A stretch of DNA of 64,000 bases. Origin: Actinocrispum wychmicini. GTDB lineage: Bacteria; Actinomycetota; Actinomycetes; Mycobacteriales; Pseudonocardiaceae. Positions within the stretch are counted from its first letter, which is position 1. Every line of letters starts with the position of its first letter. The notes under the pieces are model-generated. The model ran no database searches. It was not told where the DNA came from and saw only the letters and a list, made by a program, of their open reading frames with translations. Shown here piece after piece: positions 43,495 to 51,615 of the stretch. Location: contig NZ_SLWS01000010.1 in the NCBI RefSeq assembly GCF_004345645.1, forward strand, positions 410,248 through 474,247, given 5' to 3'. The translations under genes were made by a program, and so were the position numbers.

Positions 43495-44532
43495 CTAGTG
43501 GTGTTCCATGTCCATCCCGGGCATGGAACTGTTCTGCGTGGCAGAGTGCATGTGGCCGCGGAAGCGATCGATCGCCTCCTGCGCGCCCGGGGGCATGCTG
43601 CCGTCCGCGTTGCGGACCAGGAACAGGCCGACCATGCCGGCTTCGGCGTGGTTCTGCACGTGGCAGTGGTACATCCAGGTGCCGGCCCGTTCCCCGTCGC
43701 CGGCGATCACCTGGAAACCGAAGGAGCTGCCCGGGTTCAGGTCCTTGTTGTCGATCGACGGGGTCGGGTCGCTTGGGCCTTCCAGGTAGCCTGTCCGGTT
43801 GTCCGCCCAGCGGTGCGCGTGCAGGTGGAACGTGTGGAACTGGGTGCCGTGCCCGATCGCGATCCACTCCACCCGCTGGCCGAGGTTCGCCTCGAACATG
43901 GGCGTGTTCGGCGCCGACTTGTTGTTGATCGCCATCTCGTTGAACACGACCGTGAACTGCTTGTCCGGCAGGATGTCCCCGCGCCGACGCACGATCAGGG
44001 CGCCGTAGAGGCCGGTGAGGATCCCCTTCGTGCCGTGGTCGGTGCCCATCGCGTGGTCGTGGTAATGCCAGTAGCCGGCGCTGCCCGGTATCCACCGGCG
44101 GCCGGCCGTCGCGGTCATCTCCTTGGTGCGCCAGATGTACGTGCGCGTCTCACCGGGGTTGTTGAAGGACGCGTTGAGCGGGCTGCCGTCCGAGTCGGTG
44201 GTGTAGTCCACGCCGTGCGGGTGGATGGACAGCCGCTGGTCGGTCGTGTTGACCAGGGTGATCTCGAACGTGTCACCCTCGTAGCACTCCAGGATCGGCC
44301 CGGGGATCGTCGCCTGGCCACGCGCGAGACCGTAGCCGAACAGCCCGCCGGGTAACGCCTCCGCGTAGATGGTGACTTTCTTCGTGACCCCGGACGTCGT
44401 CTGCGCGGTGCTCTCCGGCGTGGCCATGCCGAGTGCCACGGCGGGCACGGTCAGGCCCAGCGCGCTGGTCGCCAGCACCGAGCGTCGGGACACCAACCGG
44501 TTGAACCAGCCGGCCTGGGCGTGCTTGTCCAT
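43495..44532 (-). CDS. Two-domain small laccase (multicopper oxidase), Tat-exported
   Basis: A 345-residue protein of the small laccase (SLAC) type. The leader is SRRSVLATSALGLTVPAVAL. Copper motifs in order: HPHGVDY, WHYHDHAMG, FHLHAHRW and MYHCHVQNHAEAGMVGLFLV, giving the type 1, 2 and 3 ligands of a two-domain homotrimeric enzyme. A Met/His tail (SMPGMDMEHH) may help load copper. It oxidises phenols or reduces O2 as terminal electron acceptor. AAAGGAG precedes ATG 44530-44532. It is the first gene of the operon and could accept electrons from the downstream cupredoxin; that link is inference. Confidence 0.9.
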   Translation of the reverse strand: MDKHAQAGWFNRLVSRRSVLATSALGLTVPAVALGMATPESTAQTTSGVTKKVTIYAEALPGGLFGYGLARGQATIPGPILECYEGDTFEITLVNTTDQRLSIHPHGVDYTTDSDGSPLNASFNNPGETRTYIWRTKEMTATAGRRWIPGSAGYWHYHDHAMGTDHGTKGILTGLYGALIVRRRGDILPDKQFTVVFNEMAINNKSAPNTPMFEANLGQRVEWIAIGHGTQFHTFHLHAHRWADNRTGYLEGPSDPTPSIDNKDLNPGSSFGFQVIAGDGERAGTWMYHCHVQNHAEAGMVGLFLVRNADGSMPPGAQEAIDRFRGHMHSATQNSSMPGMDMEHH

Positions 44533-44925
44533 CCCTCTCCTTTGGGGGTTTCGTCGGGGAACAGCGCCAAAAAAGGGCATGGCCTGCTCACCGTCGGTGG
44601 GCACGGACATCCCCAGAGGCCGAGGGCACGCCAGCCCTCCCGTTACCGCCTTGCCTTTCGGTCCGGTGGTTGCTCACATTCTTTCGTCCAACGAGGAGGA
44701 ACTTATGCACTCCAGCAGCGAAAGTTAAGGTCCAAACGGCGTAACGAACCAGACAAAGCCTTGTCATTTGACTGTGACGGCACTTCGGTAGCACACGGGT
44801 TAGTTCAGTTACTCGTCGCTATCAACCTGGTGACACAGAGATGATCAAGATGTTTGCTCTGTTCGAGTGGTATACGCGCTGTGATGGGCGTCGCGGACCA
44901 AGGTCAGCATCTGGCGGGGTAGCCG
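44533..44925. other. 393-bp intergenic region upstream of the laccase operon
   Basis: The stretch is more A/T-rich than its surroundings from about 44700 to 44880, fitting a promoter region for the minus-strand laccase operon; no clear -35/-10 pair could be fixed. On the plus strand a perfect GAGGAGG ribosome site precedes a 7-codon frame, ATG 44705 to TAA 44728 (MHSSSES), with no plus-strand gene following. No other gene is visible. Confidence 0.5.
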
Positions 44926-45396
44926 CTAGCGTTCCGGGTCCATCTCCCGCCATTGCTCCGCCGGGACCTCGGCGGCCCGTTGGGCGAGCCACTCGATGAG
45001 TTGGGCCAGGGTGGCGACGGCCTGGTCGGGGGAGGTCAGTCCGGTCACTTCACGGCATTCGACGGTGTGTGTGCCGCAGTCCACGTTGTGGTCGCACCGG
45101 ACCGAGATCTCGGCGTCGACCTCCCAGGTCGACGTCTCGGCGGAGTAGTAGCCGGGTGGGCGGAGTTCGACGGTGAACGACACCAGGTCGTTTTCCGCGA
45201 ACCCGCTGACGCAGCACTTTCCGTCGGGGAGCAGCGAATACTCCAGTCCCTCGTGGCACAGGCCGGCGCGCCCTCCCGGCAGAGTGGCGCGCAGTCGCCG
45301 GCTGGAGGTCGCCAGGCTGGCGGCGATGTCGGCGGTGAAGGTACCCGGCGGGAACATCCACGCCGGGTCGCCGTCCGCCAGCCGGATCGTCTCCAC
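44926..45396 (-). CDS. Hypothetical Cys-rich protein
   Basis: A 156-residue protein, unknown family. Cysteines cluster as KCCVSGF and CDHNVDCGTHTVEC, consistent with metal or disulfide binding, with beta-rich segments (VSFTVELRPPGYYS). No signal peptide is evident, so it is probably cytosolic. The start is GTG at 45396, 12 bp after the stop of the DedA gene on the same strand, so the two are likely co-transcribed. Confidence 0.7.
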   Translation of the reverse strand: METIRLADGDPAWMFPPGTFTADIAASLATSSRRLRATLPGGRAGLCHEGLEYSLLPDGKCCVSGFAENDLVSFTVELRPPGYYSAETSTWEVDAEISVRCDHNVDCGTHTVECREVTGLTSPDQAVATLAQLIEWLAQRAAEVPAEQWREMDPER

Positions 45397-45408
45397 CAGC
45401 CTGAGGGC

Positions 45409-46056
45409 TCAGCGGTCCGCCGGCTGCGAGACTTCCTGCGGCTCGGGCTCGTCCTCGTGGTGGCTCATCCGCTTCTTCACGATCATGCCGACCACCAGGC
45501 CGGCGATCACCGCCACCCCGAGGCCGATCCACGAGAAGCGGGACAGCCACGCCTCGGCGACCACGCCGAGGTAGTAGATCAGCGCTGTTGTGCCGCCCGC
45601 CCAAGCGATTCCGCCCAGCGCGTTGGCCGCCAGGAATCGGGGATACGGCATGTGTAGCGAGCCGGACAACGGGCCGGCCAGGATACGCAACAACGCGATG
45701 AAGCGGCCGAAGAACACCGCGTAGACGCCTCGGCGGCGGAAGATGTCCGCGGCTTTGGCGATTGTCTTGGGGCCGAAGTGTTTCGGGAACTTCCGGCCGG
45801 CCCAGGCGAAGAGGCGTTCGCCGAACTTGCGGCCGATCCCGTAGCCGATGCTGTCGCCGATGATGGCGCCGGAGCTCGCCGAGACACCGACCCACAGTGG
45901 CGAGATCGAGTGGGTCTTCGAGGCCAGGAGGGCGGCGGCCACCAGCACGATCTCGCCGGGCAGGGGGATGCCGAGGCTCTCGATCATGATGACCAGCCCG
46001 ACCGTCACGTACACCAGGAGCGGCGGGATGGTCTCCAGCCAGTGGTCGATGTTCAC
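45409..46056 (-). CDS. DedA family membrane protein
   Basis: A 215-residue integral membrane protein with the DedA/VTT pattern: ESLGIPLPGEIVLVAAALLA near the N-terminus, IGDSIGYGIGRKFG, and FFGRFIALLRILAGPLSGSLHMP with the conserved Arg, followed by two C-terminal helices and a basic/acidic tail. DedA proteins are undecaprenyl-phosphate or phospholipid flippases and affect membrane potential. Start GTG at 46056 with a GAGGGG ribosome site; a longer upstream frame is not membrane-like. It is followed by the Cys-rich protein gene. Confidence 0.88.
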   Translation of the reverse strand: MNIDHWLETIPPLLVYVTVGLVIMIESLGIPLPGEIVLVAAALLASKTHSISPLWVGVSASSGAIIGDSIGYGIGRKFGERLFAWAGRKFPKHFGPKTIAKAADIFRRRGVYAVFFGRFIALLRILAGPLSGSLHMPYPRFLAANALGGIAWAGGTTALIYYLGVVAEAWLSRFSWIGLGVAVIAGLVVGMIVKKRMSHHEDEPEPQEVSQPADR

Positions 46057-46154
46057 GCGTTCCCCTCGCCCGAAAACCGGAAAAGCAGCTGCCCCAGCAC
46101 GGGCAGGGTACCTGTTGGCGTCCCGTTCCGTGCACGGACACCAGCATTGTCCGA

Positions 46155-46790
46155 TTAGTCCACTTTTGCCATGAGGGCAAGAGCTTCCGTGCGGACAACG
46201 ACCAGGTCCGCGTGCGGGCAGGCGATCTGGACGCCCGCGTCCGCGCCCGCCGAGGCGTAGGCCGTGACGTCCGGAATCTCCTTCCACTGGCGGGTCAGGA
46301 TCACCCCTTCGACCAGCCCGAAGACCAGGTCCGCGGAGGTTTCGTCGGCGCCGGCGGCCAACACCATCGACCGGTACAGTGCCCGAAGGGACGCCCGTTC
46401 GGTATGGAAATCCGTGAACGTCGGGGCCTGGATCTCCGGCCGCAGGTACAGCACGCCGAGGTTGTACCGCCCACCGCAGAGCAGTTCCAGGTCCAACTGG
46501 CACAGTGCCCACAGCTTCGCCGAAGCCGACCCGGGCATCCCGTGCAGCGTCCGGCCGGCCTGCAGGGACGGCCGGACCGTGCCGGACAACAGCACGGTCA
46601 GAATCTCCTCTTTACCGCTGAAGTAGTGGTAAAGGGACGCTTGGCGTAAGCCGGCGCGGTCGGCGATGGCCCGGGTGGAGGTCGCCGCGAAGCCGTGCGC
46701 GATGAACAGTTCGGCCGCCGCGTCCAGCAGGTCCTGGCGGGAGTCGCGGACACCCGCCGACTCCCCGGTTGCTCGCGGACGCCCTGCCAT
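46155..46790 (-). CDS. TetR family transcriptional regulator
   Basis: A 211-residue repressor. The N-terminal HTH is DSRQDLLDAAAELFIAHGFAATSTRAIADRAGLRQASLYHYFSGKEEIL, a typical TetR pattern. The C-terminal domain is helical and ligand-binding, with an LVFGLVEGVI helix and an unusual Cys/His ACPHADLVVV section near the end. It is divergent from the DUF1989/carboxylase operon by 96 bp, and an imperfect inverted repeat lies between them. Ligand-controlled repression of that operon is inferred. ATG 46788-46790 is the chosen start; a longer in-frame start at 46869 would cross the intergenic region. Confidence 0.85.
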   Translation of the reverse strand: MAGRPRATGESAGVRDSRQDLLDAAAELFIAHGFAATSTRAIADRAGLRQASLYHYFSGKEEILTVLLSGTVRPSLQAGRTLHGMPGSASAKLWALCQLDLELLCGGRYNLGVLYLRPEIQAPTFTDFHTERASLRALYRSMVLAAGADETSADLVFGLVEGVILTRQWKEIPDVTAYASAGADAGVQIACPHADLVVVRTEALALMAKVD

Positions 46791-46827
46791 CCGCCAAGAG
46801 TGCCATGGGGGGATGTGCTGCGGGCGA

Positions 46828-46849
46828 ATTTCTGTCAAGCTATAGAAAT
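46828..46849. promoter_or_regulatory. Candidate TetR operator
   Basis: ATTTCT (46828-46833) and AGAAAT (46844-46849), 10 bp apart, with an inner T-A pair at 46835/46842. It is the only A/T-rich dyad in the 96-bp gap between the TetR gene and the plus-strand operon. No ykkC-type guanidine riboswitch fits in this gap. Confidence 0.45.
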
Positions 46850-46886
46850 CCGTGACCTGCGATGACAGCATGGAAGGGTCCCCGCC

Positions 46887-47597
46887 TTGAGTACCTCGAC
46901 GACCTACGGCGCCCGTGACCACGCGCGTGCCCAGGAGATCCCCGTCGACACGCCCCGACTGCCGGAAGGCGGTGTGTGGGCGGAGTATGTCGGGCCGGAC
47001 GCGTACACCCACAAGGTGGTCGCGCGCGGCACGGCGATCCGGCTGGCCAACCTGGAGTCGGGTGCCTGCGCGCATGTCCTGCTCTACAACGCCGACCAGC
47101 CGTGGGAACGGCTGAACGTCGCCGACACGGTCAAAGTCCAGTGGAACGCCTATCTGAGCCCGCGCAACCTGCTGCTGTCCGACCAGGGCCGCGTGCTGGC
47201 GTCCGTCCTCGAGTCTGACGGCGAGCACGACGCCCTGTGCGGCACGAGCGCGAAAGGCCGCGCCTTGTTCACGCTCGCCGCGGCCAAGAACGGCCTCACC
47301 CCGCGGGACCTGCCGCCGAGCCTGTCGTTCTTCCAGAGCGTCCGGGTGTTGCCCGACGGCAAGCTCGACCACCGCGGCCCGTCCGGGACGACCGTCGTGC
47401 TGCGTGCCGAGATGCCCCTGATCGTGCTCATCGCCAACACCGCGCACCCGTTGGACGACGACTGCAAACGCCTCGCGGTCACCGCCTGGCGGGACACGCC
47501 GACCAACCCGGAAGATCCATTGTGGACGGCCACCCCGGAGGGACGCCGGGCGTTCGAGAACACCGTCGAGTATCTCACCGCGAGGGGGCAGGCATGA
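46887..47597 (+). CDS. DUF1989 protein UAAP1, probable carboxyguanidine deiminase subunit
   Basis: A 236-residue cytosolic protein of the urea-amidolyase-associated type 1 group. Motifs include GDREHDALCG-like SDGEHDALCGTSA and the YTHKVVARGTAIRLANLESG block. In published work, the DUF1989 pair linked to urea carboxylase acts as carboxyguanidine deiminase (CgdAB), releasing ammonia from carboxyguanidine. The start is TTG at 46887, 9 bases after GAAGGG. It overlaps the next DUF1989 gene by 4 bp and is the first gene of the operon. Confidence 0.82.
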   Translation: MSTSTTYGARDHARAQEIPVDTPRLPEGGVWAEYVGPDAYTHKVVARGTAIRLANLESGACAHVLLYNADQPWERLNVADTVKVQWNAYLSPRNLLLSDQGRVLASVLESDGEHDALCGTSAKGRALFTLAAAKNGLTPRDLPPSLSFFQSVRVLPDGKLDHRGPSGTTVVLRAEMPLIVLIANTAHPLDDDCKRLAVTAWRDTPTNPEDPLWTATPEGRRAFENTVEYLTARGQA

Positions 47598-48178
47598 CCA
47601 CGGTCGCGGCGAGGGCTGGCTGGTCCGCGCGGGTCGCCAAAGGGCAGACGCTGTCCATCACCGACCTGAAAGGTAACCAGGCCGTCGACTTCCTGGTGTA
47701 CAGCGCCGAGAACACCGACGAACGCTACAGCGCGCCGGACACGATCGCCGAACAGGGCAACATCTTCCTCACCACCGGCAGCGTGCTCATGTCCAACGAG
47801 CACAAGCCGCTGATGACCGTGATCGAGGACACCTGCGGCCGGCACGACACGATCGGCGGCGCCTGCAGCAAGGAGTCCAACACCCTCCGGTACGGCCACC
47901 ACACCCGCCCACAGCACGCGTGCGTGGAGAACTTCCTCGCCGAGGGCGCCAAATGGGGCCTGGGCAAGCGGGACCTGGTCAGCAACGTCAACTGGTACAT
48001 GAACGTGCCGGTCGAACCGGACGGCACGCTCGGCATCGTCGACGGGATCTCCGCGCCGGGCCTGAAGGTCGTGCTGCGCGCCGAGACCGACGTGATCGTG
48101 CTGATCTCGAACTGCCCGCAGGTCAACAACCCGTGCAACGGGTTCGACCCGACCCCGGTCGACGTGGTGGTCGCCTGA
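47594..48178 (+). CDS. DUF1989 protein UAAP2, probable carboxyguanidine deiminase subunit
   Basis: A 194-residue partner of the preceding DUF1989 protein. It carries MSNEHKPLMTVIEDTCGRHDTIGGACS and DLKGNQAVDFLVYSA, with Cys/His residues suited to a metal site. ATG 47594 overlaps the stop of UAAP1 by 4 bp, and its TGA overlaps the ATG of the carboxylase gene, so translation of all is coupled. Function with UAAP1 as a heteromeric deiminase is inferred from the characterised CgdAB proteins. Confidence 0.82.
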   Translation: MTTVAARAGWSARVAKGQTLSITDLKGNQAVDFLVYSAENTDERYSAPDTIAEQGNIFLTTGSVLMSNEHKPLMTVIEDTCGRHDTIGGACSKESNTLRYGHHTRPQHACVENFLAEGAKWGLGKRDLVSNVNWYMNVPVEPDGTLGIVDGISAPGLKVVLRAETDVIVLISNCPQVNNPCNGFDPTPVDVVVA

Positions 48179-51100
48179 TGACGACCACCCTGCTGGTGGC
48201 CAACAGGGGTGAGATAGCCGTGCGGATCATCCGTACGGCCAAGAAGATGGGCCTGCGGACGGTCGCCGTGTTCTCCGACGCCGACCGGGGCGCGCCGCAC
48301 GTCCACCTGGCCGACGACGCCATCCGCCTGGGTCCCGCGCCGGCCCGGGAAAGCTACCTGGTCGTCGAAGGGATCCTCGCGGCGGCCGAGGAGACCGGGG
48401 CGGACCTCGTCCACCCCGGTTACGGCTTCCTGTCCGAGAACGCCGCCTTCGCCCGCCAGGTGGAGGCGGCCGGCATGGTGTTCGTCGGCCCGACCCCGGA
48501 CCAGTTGGAGTTGTTCGGGGCCAAGCACACCGCGCGGGAAGCGGCGCGGCAGGCGGGAGTGCCGATGCTCGCCGGCACCGGTCTGCTGTCCGATGTGGAC
48601 GTCGCGTTGACCGAGGCCGAGCGGATCGGGTACCCGGTGATGCTCAAGGCGACCGCCGGCGGCGGCGGAATCGGCATGCGGGCCTGCCGGGACGCCGCCG
48701 AGGTCAAGGACGCCTGGGACTCGGTCGTCCGGCTGGCGGCGGCGAACTTCGACGGCACCGGGGTGTTCCTCGAACGGCTGGTCGAGCAGGCGCGGCACGT
48801 CGAGGTGCAGGTCTTCGGCGACGGCGAGGGACGCGTACTCGCGTTGGGCGACCGGGACTGTTCGATGCAGCGACGCAATCAGAAAGTCCTCGAAGAGGCC
48901 CCGGCGCCGAACCTCCCGCCGCACGTACGTGCGCAGCTGGCGGAGTCCTCGGTGGCGTTGGCGTCCTCTGTGGACTATCGGAGCGCCGGGACGGTCGAGT
49001 TCGTGTACGACGCGGACCGGGAAGAGGTCGCGTTCCTGGAGGTCAACACGCGGTTGCAGGTCGAGCACCCGGTCACCGAGGCTGTGTACGGTGTAGACTT
49101 GGTCGAGTGGATGCTCCGGCTCGCGACCGGTTCCCGCGACTTCGTCGTCCCGCCGCAGCGGGGAAACGCTGTTGAGGCACGGGTCTACGCGGAGAACCCG
49201 GTCCGGGACTACCAGCCCTCGGCCGGTGTGCTGACCGGGGTCCGGTTCTCCGGTGACGTGCGGGTGGATTCCTGGATCGAGCCGGGAACCGAGGTCGGGA
49301 CGCACTACGATCCGTTGCTGGCCAAGGTGATCGCGTACGGCGACAGTCGAGCAGAGGCCTGGTCCCGGCTCGCGGACGCCTTGACGGACAGTCGCGTGGA
49401 CGGCATCGAGACTAACCTTGGGCTGCTGCGGGCGGCGTGCCGGGAGCGGTCCGTGCTGGCGGCGACCCACAGCACGGGGACGCTCGCGGACGTGGTCGAC
49501 CGTGAGCCGCGGATCGAGGTGCTCCGGCCGGGCACGATGACCACGGTCCAGGACTGGCCGGGCCGCCTGGGGCTGTGGGACGTGGGTGTGCCGCCGTCCG
49601 GGCCGATGGACGACCGGTCGTTCCGGATCGGCAACGGGATCCTCGGCAACCCGGCGGGTGCCGCCGGGCTTGAGTGCACTGTGGATGGTCCAGCGCTGCG
49701 GTTCACCGACCGGGCGACGGTCTGCGTGACCGGCGCGCCCGCGTCCGTGACGGTCGACGGCGTGGCCGTGCCGCAGTGGGAGCCGGTGCCGGTGCCGGCC
49801 GGTGGGACGCTGGACGTCGGCGCGGCAACGGCCGGGCTGCGGACGTACGTGCTGGTGGCGGGCGGTCTGGACATTCCGAAGTACCTGGGCAGCGCGGCCA
49901 CGTTCACGCTCGGCAAGTTCGGCGGCCACGGCGGCCGCGCGTTGCGCACAGGCGACGTTCTCCGGCCGGGCAAGGACATCGGCCCGTGGGAGACGCCGTC
50001 CGAAGTGCCGTCCTTCGGAAACCATTGGGACATAGCCACAGTGGAGGGCCCGCACGCGGCGCCGGAGTTCTTCACCGAGGACGACATCGACGTGTTCTAC
50101 GACACCGACTGGCAGGTGCACTTCAACTCCGCCCGCACCGGCGTCCGGCTGGTCGGTCCACGGCCGGGGTGGGCGAGGCCGGACGGCGGCGAGGCCGGGC
50201 TGCACCCGTCCAACATCCACGACACCCCGTACTCGGTCGGCGCCGTCGACTACACCGGTGACCTGCCGATCCTGCTCGGCCCGGACGGCCCCAGCCTCGG
50301 CGGGTTCGTCTGCCCGGCGACCGTGGTCACCGGCGAACGCTGGAAACTCGGCCAACTCAGACCGGGGGACACGGTACGGTTCGTGTCCCGGTCGCCGAGG
50401 GACGGCGGCGTTCTGTCGCGTTTGGACGCCACGGACACCAGGCCCTCGGTGACGTACCGGCGCAGCGGCGACGACAACCTCCTGGTCGAGTACGGCCCGA
50501 TGCAGCTCGACCTGGCGTTGCGGATGCGGGTGCACGCGTTGGCGTCGGCGTTGGCGGACAGGGGAATCACCGGTCTCACGCCGGGGATCCGGTCGCTGCA
50601 GGTGCGGGCGGACCCGGACGACGTGCTGGACCTGGTGCGGTCGGTGGAGGCGGACCTGCCGGCCACCCGGGACCTGGCGGTGCCGAGCCGGACCGTGCAC
50701 CTGCCGTTGTCGTGGGACGATCCGGCGACCCGCGAGGCGATCGCCCGGTACATGGCCGGGGTCCGCGACGACGCGCCCTGGTGCCCCTGGAACATCGAGT
50801 TCATCAGGCGGGTCAACGGTCTGTCCAGCGTGGACGACGTGTATCGGGTCGTGTTCGACGCCGAGTACCTGGTCCTCGGTCTCGGCGACGTGTACCTCGG
50901 CGCGCCGGTGGCCACCCCGCTCGACCCGCGGCACCGCCTGGTGACCACGAAGTACAACCCGGCCAGGACATGGACGGCCGAGAACTCCGTCGGGATCGGC
51001 GGCGCGTACTTGTGTATCTACGGCATGGAAGGTCCCGGCGGCTACCAGTTCGTCGGCCGCACCACCCAAGTCTGGCGCAGCTGGCAGGACGGCGACCCGT

Positions 51101-51615
51101 GGCTGTTGCGGTTCTTCGACCGGATCAAATGGTATCCCGTCTCCGCCGACGAACTGCTTGACCTCCGCGCGGACACGGCTGCCGGCCGGTGGGAGCCGCG
51201 TACCGAGCCCGGTGAGTTCGTGCTGTCCGAGCACGAGGACTTCCTGGCGGCCAACAGCGAGAGCATCGCGGAGTTCCGGGAGCGTCAAGCGGCGGCGTTC
51301 TCGGCGGAACGCGCGGCGTGGGAGGCGGCGGGCGAGTTCGCGCCCCGACCGGAGCCCGAACTGTCCACTGTGGATACCGTGACGGTGGTGGCGCCGCCGG
51401 GTGGGCACGTGGTCGAAGCCCCGTTCATGGCCACGGTGTGGCGGGTGGACGTCCGGCCGGGCGACCGGGTCCGCGCCGGTGACGGCCTGCTGGCCCTGGA
51501 AGCGATGAAGACCGAGACAGTGGTGTCCGCGCCCGCTGATGGTGAGGTGGTTCAGGTGCTTGTCACACCCGGTGACCAGGTCGGTCCCGGCACGGCCGTG
51601 GTGGTGCTTCGGTGA
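48178..51615 (+). CDS. Urea/guanidine carboxylase (biotin-dependent)
   Basis: A 1145-residue biotin enzyme. Residues 1-450 are the biotin carboxylase (VANRGEIAVRIIRTA, LKATAGGGGIGM, FLEVNTRLQVEHPVTE). Residues 470-770 and 790-1020 are the two allophanate-hydrolase-2/1-like carboxyltransferase parts (NIEFIRRVNGL, YLVLGLGDVYLGAP, GYQFVGRT). The C-terminus carries the biotin site EAMKTET near residue 1108. It adds CO2 to urea or guanidine with ATP. Annotated urea carboxylases next to DUF1989 pairs have been shown to be guanidine carboxylases, which fits this context; substrate residues alone do not settle it. Confidence 0.88.
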   Translation: MTTTLLVANRGEIAVRIIRTAKKMGLRTVAVFSDADRGAPHVHLADDAIRLGPAPARESYLVVEGILAAAEETGADLVHPGYGFLSENAAFARQVEAAGMVFVGPTPDQLELFGAKHTAREAARQAGVPMLAGTGLLSDVDVALTEAERIGYPVMLKATAGGGGIGMRACRDAAEVKDAWDSVVRLAAANFDGTGVFLERLVEQARHVEVQVFGDGEGRVLALGDRDCSMQRRNQKVLEEAPAPNLPPHVRAQLAESSVALASSVDYRSAGTVEFVYDADREEVAFLEVNTRLQVEHPVTEAVYGVDLVEWMLRLATGSRDFVVPPQRGNAVEARVYAENPVRDYQPSAGVLTGVRFSGDVRVDSWIEPGTEVGTHYDPLLAKVIAYGDSRAEAWSRLADALTDSRVDGIETNLGLLRAACRERSVLAATHSTGTLADVVDREPRIEVLRPGTMTTVQDWPGRLGLWDVGVPPSGPMDDRSFRIGNGILGNPAGAAGLECTVDGPALRFTDRATVCVTGAPASVTVDGVAVPQWEPVPVPAGGTLDVGAATAGLRTYVLVAGGLDIPKYLGSAATFTLGKFGGHGGRALRTGDVLRPGKDIGPWETPSEVPSFGNHWDIATVEGPHAAPEFFTEDDIDVFYDTDWQVHFNSARTGVRLVGPRPGWARPDGGEAGLHPSNIHDTPYSVGAVDYTGDLPILLGPDGPSLGGFVCPATVVTGERWKLGQLRPGDTVRFVSRSPRDGGVLSRLDATDTRPSVTYRRSGDDNLLVEYGPMQLDLALRMRVHALASALADRGITGLTPGIRSLQVRADPDDVLDLVRSVEADLPATRDLAVPSRTVHLPLSWDDPATREAIARYMAGVRDDAPWCPWNIEFIRRVNGLSSVDDVYRVVFDAEYLVLGLGDVYLGAPVATPLDPRHRLVTTKYNPARTWTAENSVGIGGAYLCIYGMEGPGGYQFVGRTTQVWRSWQDGDPWLLRFFDRIKWYPVSADELLDLRADTAAGRWEPRTEPGEFVLSEHEDFLAANSESIAEFRERQAAAFSAERAAWEAAGEFAPRPEPELSTVDTVTVVAPPGGHVVEAPFMATVWRVDVRPGDRVRAGDGLLALEAMKTETVVSAPADGEVVQVLVTPGDQVGPGTAVVVLR

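Noticed and set aside
44369..44728. A 119-codon plus-strand frame ending in MHSSSES
   Set aside because: Its first half overlaps the laccase gene in antisense and has no motif; only the last seven codons have a ribosome site and are noted separately.
46791..46886. Possible ykkC/guanidine-I riboswitch ahead of the carboxylase operon
   Set aside because: Only 96 bp are available, no conserved ykkC core (ACGR/GG elements in a folded frame) could be found, and a divergent TetR gene supplies a simpler control.
47725..51408. A 1227-codon open frame on the minus strand opposite the carboxylase
   Set aside because: It is a composition shadow of the G/C third-position bias. It is Arg/Gly/His/Val-rich with no domain, while the plus strand encodes a clear biotin enzyme.
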